This document shows, in pieces, positions 40,223-49,371 of a stretch of DNA of 64,000 bases (its first letter is position 1; every line of letters begins with the position of its first letter). The position numbers and the translations under genes were made by a program. Source of the stretch: an uncultured bacterium (lineage in GTDB: Bacteria > Bacillota > Clostridia > Christensenellales > HGM11417); contig CAJMQN010000001.1 in NCBI GenBank assembly GCA_905215695.1, positions 295,311 to 359,310 on the forward strand. Reading direction: 5' to 3'. The notes under the pieces were generated by a model. That model had not been told where the DNA came from. It searched no databases and worked only from the letters and a program-made list of their open reading frames with translations.

Positions 40223-42787
40223 ATGAAATTTCGCAAACGTGTTTTAACCGTCCTCGTGGCGGCAGCAATCGCCTGTGGGCTGACTGGGCTGTTTGCCGCG
40301 CAGGCGGAGGAGAGGACGGGAGGGTGGTATAACGCCCAAAACGGTAACGTCGCCTTTACGCAGTCCGGGACGGATGTCGTTCTCGAACTCGCGGGAAACG
40401 AGAGTTTCGGCTCCTCATTCGCGCTCAACGATTCGTTGGCGCAGGGGCTGTACAGCGACTACAGGATGAGCTTTGATATTGACGCGAATTTGAGCAAGGG
40501 CGAGGAAGTTTGGGTGTCGGCGATTCCTATCTACGACGAGGAAGCGGAGACCGTGCACCGCGTGGGTCTGCATTTTCAGAGCAATGACTGGATGAACATC
40601 GCAATTTACGGCACGCTCGCGGGGGAGGACAAGGGATTCGCGAAGGTGGTCGGCAAGGACGGGAATTTCCCTGCGCTGACGGATACCGTGCACGCGGAAA
40701 TTTCGATTGAGTATGACAGCGATTTTCATGCGGTCGAGACGCTCAAGCTCAACGGCACGCAGATTTACTCCGTCGATTTGACCGAACTGTACGGAAACGG
40801 ATTCTTCCATTTCGGCACGGCGTCTGTCGGCTTTGACGTGTTCGACAAGAGCGAGGACATCAAGGTTTCCAACGTCAAGGTCGAGGCGATTTCCAAGGAG
40901 TATTCCTGGACTCGGGCATCCATCAACAATTATTTCTCCTATACGAAGAATCAGGGAGACTTTACCTCAAAGCGTTTGAGCGCGGAGATTGACACCGCGG
41001 ACACGGTGCGCGCGTTTACGCAGAATGCGACGATTCTCTCGGGCATGTTCGCGGGCGGACTTTCGCACAACTATGTGTTCAACGCGACAATCAAGGAGCT
41101 GACGGAACGCGAGGGTTCAGAAACCGGGTTCTATGTCTGGTATCTCGACCTCAACAATTATATCCTCTTAAAATCCGCAAGCGGAAATCTTGTTCTCGAG
41201 GCGGTTCTCGGCGGGCAGGTGCAGGCGACGGAATCCGTCTCGGGAGGATTCGCCGCGGAGGACGAGATTTCGGTGCAGAAATATACCAATCTCGGAAAGA
41301 CCTCTGTGACGGTTGCGGTAAACGGGGAGGAGGCTCTCTCCCTCGAGGAGCTCTCCGGGTTTGACGAGAATTATTATGTGGGACTGTACGGCAAAAACGT
41401 TGCCGCGACCTTCTCTGGGGTCGGGACGGAATCCTTCTATGTGCCCTATGACTTTGTGGAGGAGAACGACTGGATCACTTCGGGGTTCAGCGAGACCGCA
41501 TGGAACACGGAGGGGGAATATCCTTCGGTGACTTCGCAGAATACCCACGCGCAGGCGGATTTCCGTACCTTCTCCGCGGCGGTGACCGAAAAGGTCGTCA
41601 ATGATACGGAATTTTCCTATACTGCGTCATTTGCGCCCGCGTTTTCGGGGGATTTCGCCTACGGCATGGTGCCCTATTACCGAGACAGCGCGAATTATCT
41701 TCTGCTCGGCGTGCAGCGCGTCGGCGGGGCGTACTCCCTTCTTGCCGTCTCCGCTTCGGGCGGCGTGCTCGGAACCAAGGCGGTCGGAACGATTTCAGAT
41801 GACAGCGTGACCGTCTCCCGAAGGGGTGCGGAGTTCACCGTTTCGGCGGGCGGGGAGTCCCTCACCGTTACCGAGGCGGGCGCAACGGATATTTCGGAAT
41901 ACTACGGCTATTTCTTCTCCGGGCAGGGGAATGGGAGCATTCTGTCGATGACTTTCGAGGGGTTTGAGAGCTTCCGTCTGTACGAGAAGGAGAATGGGTG
42001 GATGACTTCGTCGGTCAAGAAGGACGACATCACCTTCACAGACGGAACCATTGAGATCAACGGCGATTACACCGAAGCGGGACTGACCGCAGATACCGAA
42101 CAGCGGCTCGCGAAGGCAATTCGCCCGGAGACCTACAAGAACGATTATGTCATCGAGGTCGATATCACGCGCACGGTCGAGCCAAGCGGAGCCTGTCAAC
42201 GGGAGGGCGTCGTCGCCTGGTACCTCGACGAGGACAACTATTTTATCATCTTCATCGACCAATGGACGGTCTGGGAGGCGTATCAGCTCAATGCCTGCGG
42301 CGTCTATCGGGGCGAGAGAATGGTGGACAGCAGTTTCAATGACTATCAGTGGTTCCTCGGCATGAAGGACACCCCTGGATATATCGACAGCACCATAAAG
42401 CTCAAAGTCCTGCGCAACGATCAAACCATCAAAGCCTGGCTTGGCAACGAACTCATTTTCTCTAAAACCTTCGATAAGAATGAGTACGACCTCTCTGTCT
42501 ATGATGACGACGAACTCAAGCTCGGCGTGTTTGCGGCGGGACTCGGCGCGAAGTTTGAAAACTATACCGTCCGCGCGATGACCGCAAGCGAGGGGACTCC
42601 GACGCCGTCCAAGGGCAACCGTCCGGTCGAGAATCCCGACAACCCAGATAATCCTAACAACCCCGACAACCCCAATACGCCCGATAAACCCGAGGGATGC
42701 GGGGGCTGCAACAAGGGTTCTGCGGCGGCAAGTGCTGCGTTTCTTGCAATACTTGCGGCGGCGGGAGCGATTTTGAAGTGGAGATAA
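40223..42787 (+). CDS. Large secreted multidomain protein with NPD-repeat linker and C-terminal membrane anchor
   Basis: 854 residues from the ATG at 40223 (AAGGAGG upstream). Residues 1-30 are a signal peptide. The body is built of about four beta-rich, ConA/jelly-roll-like units of ~190 residues (roughly 33-225, 230-430, 435-600, 615-800). The first unit resembles both units of the 46564 lipoprotein. Residues ~812-830 are a Pro/Asn/Asp repeat spacer, then GCGGCNKGS, a hydrophobic segment and KWR, a tripartite C-terminal sorting-like tail. Likely displayed on the surface to bind the target glycan; no catalytic motif recognised. Confidence 0.7.
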   Translation: MKFRKRVLTVLVAAAIACGLTGLFAAQAEERTGGWYNAQNGNVAFTQSGTDVVLELAGNESFGSSFALNDSLAQGLYSDYRMSFDIDANLSKGEEVWVSAIPIYDEEAETVHRVGLHFQSNDWMNIAIYGTLAGEDKGFAKVVGKDGNFPALTDTVHAEISIEYDSDFHAVETLKLNGTQIYSVDLTELYGNGFFHFGTASVGFDVFDKSEDIKVSNVKVEAISKEYSWTRASINNYFSYTKNQGDFTSKRLSAEIDTADTVRAFTQNATILSGMFAGGLSHNYVFNATIKELTEREGSETGFYVWYLDLNNYILLKSASGNLVLEAVLGGQVQATESVSGGFAAEDEISVQKYTNLGKTSVTVAVNGEEALSLEELSGFDENYYVGLYGKNVAATFSGVGTESFYVPYDFVEENDWITSGFSETAWNTEGEYPSVTSQNTHAQADFRTFSAAVTEKVVNDTEFSYTASFAPAFSGDFAYGMVPYYRDSANYLLLGVQRVGGAYSLLAVSASGGVLGTKAVGTISDDSVTVSRRGAEFTVSAGGESLTVTEAGATDISEYYGYFFSGQGNGSILSMTFEGFESFRLYEKENGWMTSSVKKDDITFTDGTIEINGDYTEAGLTADTEQRLAKAIRPETYKNDYVIEVDITRTVEPSGACQREGVVAWYLDEDNYFIIFIDQWTVWEAYQLNACGVYRGERMVDSSFNDYQWFLGMKDTPGYIDSTIKLKVLRNDQTIKAWLGNELIFSKTFDKNEYDLSVYDDDELKLGVFAAGLGAKFENYTVRAMTASEGTPTPSKGNRPVENPDNPDNPNNPDNPNTPDKPEGCGGCNKGSAAASAAFLAILAAAGAILKWR

Positions 42788-42841
42788 TGTGATGAAAGGC
42801 TGTGAGAATGTACGAGAAATGAGACAAGCGGAGGTAATGTT

Positions 42842-44242
42842 ATGAGAAAGACAACATTTGCGCTGTACTTCGGCAACCGGGGTTTCTTCCCCGGGGAACT
42901 GCTCGCATCGGCGCGGAACGAGATGACGAAGGCGGTTGAGCGTGCCGGTTACGGTGCAATCGCAATGGACGCCGCGCTCACCCGGTTCGGGGGCGTGGAG
43001 ACCGTGGAGGAGGGCAAAAAGTATGCCGCCTTCCTCAAGGAGCATGAGGGGGAGTTTGACGGAATACTCCTCTGTCTCCCCAACTTCGGGGACGAAAACG
43101 GCGCGTACTATGCGCTCAAGGACGCGGGCGTGCCCATCCTCGTACAGGCGTACCCGGACGAGGCGGGAAAGATGGATTTCGCGCACCGTCGGGACGCGCT
43201 CTGCGGCAAGATTGCCATGTGCAACGTCCTGCGGCAGGCGGGTATCCGCTACACGCTGACCCGGGATTTTACCGTGCATCCGCTCTCTCCGGCTTTTGCC
43301 GAGGACCTGCGGCTGTTTGCGGGTACCTGTCGGGTGGTACGCGGGTTCAAAGCGTTCAGCATCGGCGCCATCGGCGCGCGCACGACTGCGTTTAAGACGG
43401 TGCGCGTGGACGAGATCGCCATGCAGAACAGACGCATTAACGTGGAAACCATTGACCTTGCGCAGGTGTTTGCCATGATGCGGGACGCGGATTCCGAAAA
43501 GGTCGCGGCAAAGCGGGCGCACTATGCCGCGCTCTCGGATTTCGGAAAATATCCCGCAGAAAAGCTCGAAAATATTTCGCGGCTCGGCGTTGCGGTTGAT
43601 GAACTCATCGCCGCCTACGACTTGCAGGCGGTTGCGATCCGGTGCTGGGACGAACTCGAAAAGACCTTCGGCATCGCGCCCTGTCTCATTCTCGGCGACC
43701 TCAACGAACGCGGAATCTGCGCCGCCTGCGAACTCGACGTCAACAATGCCGTCATGATGCGGGCGCTGAATCTTGCGGCGGATTTCCCGGTTATGCTCTT
43801 CGACGTCAACAACAACTTCGGAGAGGACGAGCGCAAGGTCATCTTCTTTCACTGCGGTCCGGCGCCCGTTTCGCTCATGGAGGGAAAGGGACGCATCGAA
43901 GAACACCTTATGTTCAAAAAAACGTACGGCGAGGGCTCCGGCGTGGGAATCAACGTGGGAAAGATTGCCCGGAACGAGGTCACAATCGGCAGTTTCAAGA
44001 CAGAGGCAGGCAAGCTGTGGTCCTTCGTGACCGAGGGCGAAATTACCGACGATACTCTCGAGGAAGCATTCTTCGGGTGCGGCATGGTCTTTGCAAAGAG
44101 GGAGGGCACCGCGCGCGAGATGCTCAACTACATGGGAACAGAGGGCTACCGCCATCACGTCGCCATTACAAAGGGGTTCTGGGCGGAATCCGTGCGGGAA
44201 GCCTTCCAAAAGTATCTTGAAATCAATATCGACGTTCTGTAA
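42842..44242 (+). CDS. L-fucose/L-arabinose isomerase-family protein
   Basis: 466-residue protein of the FucI/AraA-type sugar isomerase superfamily, which interconverts aldoses and ketoses using a divalent metal. N-terminal Rossmann-like domain (NRGFFPGELL near 11-20, ILLCLPNFGDENGAYYAL near 75-92) and the C-terminal FucI-like barrel with EKTFGIAPCLILGDL near 274-288, ELDVNNAVMMRAL near 299-311 and HHVAITKG near 441-448. Substrate is not readable; L-arabinose, D-arabinose or L-fucose all fit the family. Directly followed by a 3-epimerase gene, suggesting linked aldose-ketose conversion. Confidence 0.75.
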   Translation: MRKTTFALYFGNRGFFPGELLASARNEMTKAVERAGYGAIAMDAALTRFGGVETVEEGKKYAAFLKEHEGEFDGILLCLPNFGDENGAYYALKDAGVPILVQAYPDEAGKMDFAHRRDALCGKIAMCNVLRQAGIRYTLTRDFTVHPLSPAFAEDLRLFAGTCRVVRGFKAFSIGAIGARTTAFKTVRVDEIAMQNRRINVETIDLAQVFAMMRDADSEKVAAKRAHYAALSDFGKYPAEKLENISRLGVAVDELIAAYDLQAVAIRCWDELEKTFGIAPCLILGDLNERGICAACELDVNNAVMMRALNLAADFPVMLFDVNNNFGEDERKVIFFHCGPAPVSLMEGKGRIEEHLMFKKTYGEGSGVGINVGKIARNEVTIGSFKTEAGKLWSFVTEGEITDDTLEEAFFGCGMVFAKREGTAREMLNYMGTEGYRHHVAITKGFWAESVREAFQKYLEINIDVL

Positions 44243-44251
44243 AGGGAGGAA

Positions 44252-45145
44252 ATGATGAATAAACTTGGAATTTTTGTGAACTTCTGGCAGAAGACCTGGG
44301 GCGTGGATTATCGCCGTTACGTGGACAAGATGAAGAAGCTGGGCGGGGACGTGCTCGAGTTTCAGGCACAGCCCCTCCTCGATATCGAGGATAACGAGCT
44401 CAAGGAAATCAAGCGCTACGCGGACGGCGAAGGGATTGAAATGACTTACAGCCTCGGGCTGAACCCCAAGTTTGATATTGCGAGTCGGGACCCCGAGGTG
44501 CGAAAGGGGGGAATCAAGTACCTTTCGGACATTGTGAAAAAGATTGCCGTCATGGGCGGCACTCTGTTTTCGGGGGTCACCTACTGCGGGTGGGGCGTGC
44601 CGGACTACTTCGTGGACGTGCCCGAGAAAGAGGCGCTCTTTGCGCACAGCGTATCGAGTATGAAGGAAGTCCTGAAGGTTGCCGAGGGCGAGGGCGTGAC
44701 GGTGTGCGTGGAGGCGGTCAACCGCTTTGAAAGCCCTCTTCTCAACACTGCGAAGGAGGCGCTGCGCTATGTGGAGATGGCGGACAGCCCGAATATCGGA
44801 ATTTTGCTCGACACCTATCACATGAACATCGAAGAGGACGACATCGGCGCCGCGATTCGGTTGGTCGGGGACAGACTGACACACTTCCACACGGGAGAGA
44901 ACAACCGCAATATCCCGGGCAGAGGACATCTTGACTGGGACGGAATTTTTGGCGCGCTCGCCGATATCGGCTACAAAAACCGCATTGTCTCCGAGCCCTT
45001 CCTCATGATGGGAAACGAAGTGGGGTACGACATCCGCGTATGGCGTCCCATTCTCGAGAATCCCACCGAGGAACGGCTGGACGCGGCTGCGAAGGAACTC
45101 TTGGATTTTACAAGGGAGAAGCTGAAGCAGCATTCCATCGGATAA
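44252..45145 (+). CDS. D-tagatose/D-allulose 3-epimerase-family protein
   Basis: 297-residue TIM-barrel metalloenzyme that epimerises ketoses at C3. Metal and substrate residues are intact: VEAVNRFES near 152-160 (Glu), LLDTYHMNIEED near 185-196 (Asp, His), HFHTGENNRNIPGRGH (positions 212-227; His) and the second Glu in SEPFLMMG near 247-254. Near-collinear with clostridial D-psicose 3-epimerases. Two tandem ATGs start the gene; the first is used here, with AAAGGGAGG upstream. Next to a FucI-like isomerase, so it probably handles the ketose that enzyme makes. Confidence 0.85.
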   Translation: MMNKLGIFVNFWQKTWGVDYRRYVDKMKKLGGDVLEFQAQPLLDIEDNELKEIKRYADGEGIEMTYSLGLNPKFDIASRDPEVRKGGIKYLSDIVKKIAVMGGTLFSGVTYCGWGVPDYFVDVPEKEALFAHSVSSMKEVLKVAEGEGVTVCVEAVNRFESPLLNTAKEALRYVEMADSPNIGILLDTYHMNIEEDDIGAAIRLVGDRLTHFHTGENNRNIPGRGHLDWDGIFGALADIGYKNRIVSEPFLMMGNEVGYDIRVWRPILENPTEERLDAAAKELLDFTREKLKQHSIG

Positions 45146-45154
45146 GGAGGAAGT

Positions 45155-46546
45155 ATGATAAAAGGCTATTTTCGCGCGGGGAAGGTGCTGAAAAGGTTCG
45201 CCTGCGCGCTCGTTGCCTGCGTGCTTGCGCTGTCGGTCTGCTTTGCGGCGACCGCCTGCGGAGGCGCTGCGGACATGACCGAGGACGGGCGGTATATCAT
45301 CCGTCTCGCGCACTGGGATCAGGGCGGCAGGGAGGCGGAAGAGGCACCGCTTGCCCTCATCAAGGCGGAATTTGAGCGTACGCACCCCGATTACTGTCTC
45401 GAGTATGAAATCTACAGCGGGTATGAGTCGCAGTTTTTGAATATCATGGGTTCCGGGAAAATTCCCGATGTGTTCCTCGTGCCGGACGGAGATTTCGGGG
45501 CGTGGGTCACGACCGGGCTTATGGAGAATCTGACCCCCTATATCGAGGCGAGTCCGAACAAGGAAGAGATTGGAGAAATCTTTGAGACCGCGATGGAGAG
45601 GTATCGCTACGACGGTACCACCATCGGCGAGGGAAATCAGTACTGTATGCCGAAAGATATCGGACCGTATGTCATGTATTACAACGTGGACCTTTTCAAA
45701 CAGTTCGGAATCTATGAGGAGTACAAGAGTTATCTCGAGGGCACCGAAGTCATGGATATCGAGACCGCAATCGATATGTGGTCCGCCTTCGCCGACCTCG
45801 ACGCAAAGGGAGAACCTACCGCAAACCACATCTACGGAATCGACGGAATCACCATTGAGGGACTTGCCTGGAGCAACGGCGCGGACTGGTTCAACGAGGA
45901 CCGCACCGAGCTGACCCTCGCGGGCAACGCGAAATTGCAGGAAGCCTACGAGATGTTCCGGGACCTCTATAACCTCAAAATCGCGCCGGACGCCGATTCC
46001 GGTGCGGGAATTACGCTCTTCTATAACGGCAAAAGCGCCTGCTATGTCGGACTTCGGGCAAACGTTCCCAATCTGCGTACGAACTGCGAATTCGAGTGGA
46101 ACTGCTGCGCCATTCCCGCTTTCTCGACTGCGCCCAAGGTCAATTCTTGGTCGGGTTCGGTTGGGTACGGGGTGTATTCCGGCTCCAAGCTCAAGCAGGC
46201 TGCCTACGAGCTCTGCGAACTCATTGCGAGCAAGAAGGGACAGCTTTTGATGGCATCTACAGGGTTCTCCATTCCCTTCTACGGGGACGAGGAGACGCTC
46301 GAAGCCTTTTATGAGACCGAGTCGCAGGGTGCACCCGCGAATACCGCGGCGTTTATCGAGGCGGCAAAGTATCAGCGCGCCAATCGCCTGACCTATCTCC
46401 CCGGTTCCTATCGCTGGAAGACGCAGATGGACCTCGAGTACGAGAGCGTTTCGGAGGACGGCATGGACGTGGGGCTTTGGCTTGAAAGCCTGCAATCGAC
46501 AATCGGGAATATTTTAAAAACGGATTATCCGGCTATTTTCGGATAA
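45155..46546 (+). CDS. ABC transporter sugar-binding lipoprotein
   Basis: 463-residue family 1 extracellular solute-binding protein. The signal peptide ends at a lipobox (ATACGG, Cys near 36). RLAHWDQGGR near 49-58 is the start of the mature binding fold, GSGKIPDVFLVPDGDFGAW (positions 103-121) and PYVMYYNVDLFKQFGIYEEY (positions 171-190) are typical CUT1 SBP segments. It presumably delivers oligosaccharides to the permeases at 33556-35314. Its distance from them within the same operon is unusual. Confidence 0.9.
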   Translation: MIKGYFRAGKVLKRFACALVACVLALSVCFAATACGGAADMTEDGRYIIRLAHWDQGGREAEEAPLALIKAEFERTHPDYCLEYEIYSGYESQFLNIMGSGKIPDVFLVPDGDFGAWVTTGLMENLTPYIEASPNKEEIGEIFETAMERYRYDGTTIGEGNQYCMPKDIGPYVMYYNVDLFKQFGIYEEYKSYLEGTEVMDIETAIDMWSAFADLDAKGEPTANHIYGIDGITIEGLAWSNGADWFNEDRTELTLAGNAKLQEAYEMFRDLYNLKIAPDADSGAGITLFYNGKSACYVGLRANVPNLRTNCEFEWNCCAIPAFSTAPKVNSWSGSVGYGVYSGSKLKQAAYELCELIASKKGQLLMASTGFSIPFYGDEETLEAFYETESQGAPANTAAFIEAAKYQRANRLTYLPGSYRWKTQMDLEYESVSEDGMDVGLWLESLQSTIGNILKTDYPAIFG

Positions 46547-46563
46547 AAAAGGAGGAAAATGAT

Positions 46564-48177
46564 ATGAAAAAACTTTTGACCATGCTCCTCTGCGCGGTGC
46601 TCGCGCTCTCGGGAGCGGTCTCTCTCGCCGCCTGCGGGGGAGACGATGACAAGCTCACGCTGTCCCTCAACAAGACGACGCTGACGCTCGATGTCGGCGC
46701 ATCCGAAACGCTGACCGCGACGCCGAGCAAGGAGGGGGAAACCGTGACCTGGAGTTCCTCAAATCCCGGGGTTGCCACGGTTTCCTCGGGGAAGGTGACC
46801 GCGGTGGCAGAGGGTTCCGCTACGATTACCGCGAAGGCGGGGGACGCAACGGCAACCTGTGCGGTCACGGTGCGGGAGGTAGAGGTGCCTGCGACCAATC
46901 CTTGGACGCTACCCAATTCCGTGGGCGCGGAGTTCAGCGACGACTATTCGGTAATCTATCCCTACAGCTCGAGCTTCGGCACGGCGGTCGTCTTAAACAA
47001 GTCCCTCGCGGACAAGATTACGGGACCTTATAAGTTCTCCTTCACGCTGGACGCGACGGCGTTTGAAGCGGGGGAACAGGCTTGGATCAGCGTGCTCGGA
47101 TCTTGGAACGAGAGCATGGGAAACTGCCTGCGCACAGGTATCTACTTCTCCAAGGATAACCGAAGCACGGTCTGGGACGTCTGCGCATACGGACCCTGTC
47201 AGGCAAATTCCAACCTTGACTTCACCAATGTTGTCTTTTCCTCGCAGTATCCCGACGCCTTCCCGGACACAAGCGCAGCGGCGATTGACGTGGACTTCGT
47301 CATGGGCTACGACGAGGAGGAAAATATCGTTGCGGCGATCTATCTCGACGACGTGCTCGTCTGGTTTTTGAACTATACCGAGTACTACGGCGCGGCGTTT
47401 ACCTTTACGGACACGGAATATGTGGGATTCGATTTCTTCAATCCCGTGCTCTACGAGTTTGAAATCTCTAACGTCACTCTAACCAACTTTGAGGACCCCG
47501 ATTATGTGATTCCCGATCTCATTTCCCTCGAGGATCAGGCGAAACAGGAGATAGATAAACTCATCGCGAATACGCTCAAGGCGCCCAACTGGAGCAACGT
47601 GGGCGCGGTTACAGCGACCCCTGCGGACGTGTCGGGAAAGACCGAGATTGCGCTTGCTTCGGCGGCATCGACCGCTTTCGGACAATGCGTTGTCTGGAAT
47701 CCTGCGCTCGCAAAATTGGCGAAGGGAGGGTACGAATTCTCTTTTCAGGTGGACGCGACGAATATCGGCACGGCAGAGACCTGGCTCGGAATCCTGCCCG
47801 CCTGGGTGGACGGCGCCAACGAAGCGCGCATGGCGATTCACTGGAATCAAGGGGGTGTTGCCGGCTTGACCAATTTCGCCTCCTACGGAAATGTCAACGG
47901 AGCGCAGGACGGATTTTCAACCGTGGTGGCACCCGGCGACCTTGCGGACTTCTCGCTTGACTACAGCTCGCCCTTTGCGGTCAAGGTACAGCTGAAAGCG
48001 GACGGCGGCTCTATCAAGGGCTTCCTGTACATAGAGAATACGCTCGTCATGACCTATGATTACGGCGCGAAGTATGCCGCCGGTTTCAGCTTTGACAAAA
48101 TCGAGGCGATCGGATTTGACTATGTGGGCGCGGCGGAAGGAATTGTCCTTTCGGATTTCGCGTTCCGGCTTCTGTAA
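46564..48177 (+). CDS. Surface lipoprotein with bacterial Ig-like (BIG2) domain and two jelly-roll-like repeats
   Basis: 537 residues. Signal peptide with lipobox SLAACGG (Cys near 22), then a BIG2 domain at about 30-105 (SLNKTTLTLDVGASETL, VTWSSSNPGVATVSSGKVTA in separate positions), then two ~190-residue beta-rich units (about 113-305 and 335-537). The units align with one another and with the first unit of the 40223 protein: each has a FSFxxDAT strand, an ISVLGSWNE or LGILPAWVD strand and a terminal VGFDFF or IGFDYV strand. Likely glycan binding. Last gene of the operon, followed by a strong terminator. Confidence 0.75.
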   Translation: MKKLLTMLLCAVLALSGAVSLAACGGDDDKLTLSLNKTTLTLDVGASETLTATPSKEGETVTWSSSNPGVATVSSGKVTAVAEGSATITAKAGDATATCAVTVREVEVPATNPWTLPNSVGAEFSDDYSVIYPYSSSFGTAVVLNKSLADKITGPYKFSFTLDATAFEAGEQAWISVLGSWNESMGNCLRTGIYFSKDNRSTVWDVCAYGPCQANSNLDFTNVVFSSQYPDAFPDTSAAAIDVDFVMGYDEEENIVAAIYLDDVLVWFLNYTEYYGAAFTFTDTEYVGFDFFNPVLYEFEISNVTLTNFEDPDYVIPDLISLEDQAKQEIDKLIANTLKAPNWSNVGAVTATPADVSGKTEIALASAASTAFGQCVVWNPALAKLAKGGYEFSFQVDATNIGTAETWLGILPAWVDGANEARMAIHWNQGGVAGLTNFASYGNVNGAQDGFSTVVAPGDLADFSLDYSSPFAVKVQLKADGGSIKGFLYIENTLVMTYDYGAKYAAGFSFDKIEAIGFDYVGAAEGIVLSDFAFRLL

Positions 48178-48183
48178 GACAAT

Positions 48184-48217
48184 AAAAAAGCCGTCCGGCA
48201 AACCGGACGGCTTTTTT
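48184..48217. terminator. Terminator of the carbohydrate operon, usable in both directions
   Basis: GCCGTCCGG pairs with CCGGACGGC around CAAA, with six A before and seven T after. Confidence 0.93.
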
Positions 48218-49230
48218 TAGATGATGCAATCGACAATCATCTGATAGATGGCGTCGTCGCCGTTCTCCGCCTGCGAGGAGAACGCGTAGGGGACATCTTT
48301 GAATTTGATTATCTTCTTGATGAGCGGTTCGATGAGAATGCTCTTGGTGGCAAGGGTGTTGAGCGCGCTCCGCATCTCCGAAAATCCCTTGTTAAAGCCG
48401 ATGATTTTGAGCTGGCGCTCCAACACAACGGAGAGATTGGCGGTCAGTTTGTCCGAGTTGAAGCCCGCAACCGCAACTGTACCGCCGTTTCGGCAGTAGT
48501 TTAAAGAGCGGCGAATCTGTTTCTTCTGTCCGGAGATATAGACCACAAATTTCGCAAGGCGTCCGCCCGTAATCGAGGAGAGGAATGTCTCCACGTCCTC
48601 CTCTTCGGAGATGGTGTAGTAAATCTTTGTCTGCCGGGCGGTCTCGAGATTCTGCTCGTGGCTGTCGATGAGCACGGGAATCGCCTGATGAAAGATGGCG
48701 AGCTGAGCGAGGATGTTGCCGAGTACGTCGCCGCCGACAATGGCGATATGGTCCCCCTTCTCGATGCCGAGCGTGTCCAAAATCTCGTGCGCGAGGGAGA
48801 TGTATTCGGTGAAAATCGCCTCGGTGTCCGACACCTGTTCGGGGAGACGTATGAGGTTTTCGAGCGGAATATTCGCAAAGTCCCGCAAAAATCCGTCCCG
48901 GTTGACGCCGAGAATGCTCATGTCCGGGCAGAGCTCGGGGCGGTTCGTCTTGCAGTGGAAGCAGTTGCGGCAGGGGATATAGGGGTTCAAAAAGACGCGG
49001 TCGCCCTTTTTCAGCCCCGCGGGATTGTCCTCCGCAATCTCGGAGACGACACCCGCGCCCTGTCTGCCGGGAACAATGGGATAGCTCCCGCCGCCCGCGT
49101 ACAACTGAATGTCGCTCTCGGAAATTCCCGCCTTTGTGATGCGGACTTTGGCGAAGTTTTCGCCCGGGCGCGCGCCCTCTTCAGTCTGCAACACCATGTT
49201 TTTGGGATTGTCAATGACATAGCTTTTCAT
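48217..49230 (-). CDS. Medium-chain dehydrogenase/reductase lacking the catalytic zinc ligands
   Basis: 337-residue MDR (alcohol/polyol dehydrogenase) fold from the ATG at 49230; in-frame ATGs at 49242 and 49266 would lengthen it. The structural zinc lobe is intact (Cys87, Cys90, Cys93, Cys101). The catalytic zinc site is not: the usual GICGSDIH reads GISESDIQ (Cys to Ser37, His to Gln42) and the usual GHE reads GRQ near 55-57. The Rossmann part has IVGGDVLGNILAQLA near 160-174. So it may be a zinc-independent reductase or a non-catalytic relative. Convergent with the carbohydrate operon and sharing its terminator. Confidence 0.8.
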   Translation of the reverse strand: MKSYVIDNPKNMVLQTEEGARPGENFAKVRITKAGISESDIQLYAGGGSYPIVPGRQGAGVVSEIAEDNPAGLKKGDRVFLNPYIPCRNCFHCKTNRPELCPDMSILGVNRDGFLRDFANIPLENLIRLPEQVSDTEAIFTEYISLAHEILDTLGIEKGDHIAIVGGDVLGNILAQLAIFHQAIPVLIDSHEQNLETARQTKIYYTISEEEDVETFLSSITGGRLAKFVVYISGQKKQIRRSLNYCRNGGTVAVAGFNSDKLTANLSVVLERQLKIIGFNKGFSEMRSALNTLATKSILIEPLIKKIIKFKDVPYAFSSQAENGDDAIYQMIVDCII

Positions 49231-49301
49231 AGCCTTTATCATATCACTTTCGCCGGATTTTGGCAACTGATTTTGAAAGTGAAAAATGTCCCTGAAATTT
49301 C

Positions 49302-49330
49302 TTGACGAAACGGAGAGAATCCGCTATAAT
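49302..49330 (+). promoter_or_regulatory. Sigma-A promoter of rpmE
   Basis: TTGACG at 49302-49307, 17-base spacer, perfect TATAAT at 49325-49330. Confidence 0.85.
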
Positions 49331-49371
49331 AAGGTGCAAACTGATTTTAGAGTAATAAGGAAGGTAGAGAT

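Noticed and set aside
41795..46495. A 1566-codon open frame on the minus strand
   Set aside because: It runs antisense across four plus-strand genes with clear domains, lipoboxes and ribosome sites. Its product has no recognisable domain; long antisense frames are common in GC-rich genes with biased codon use.
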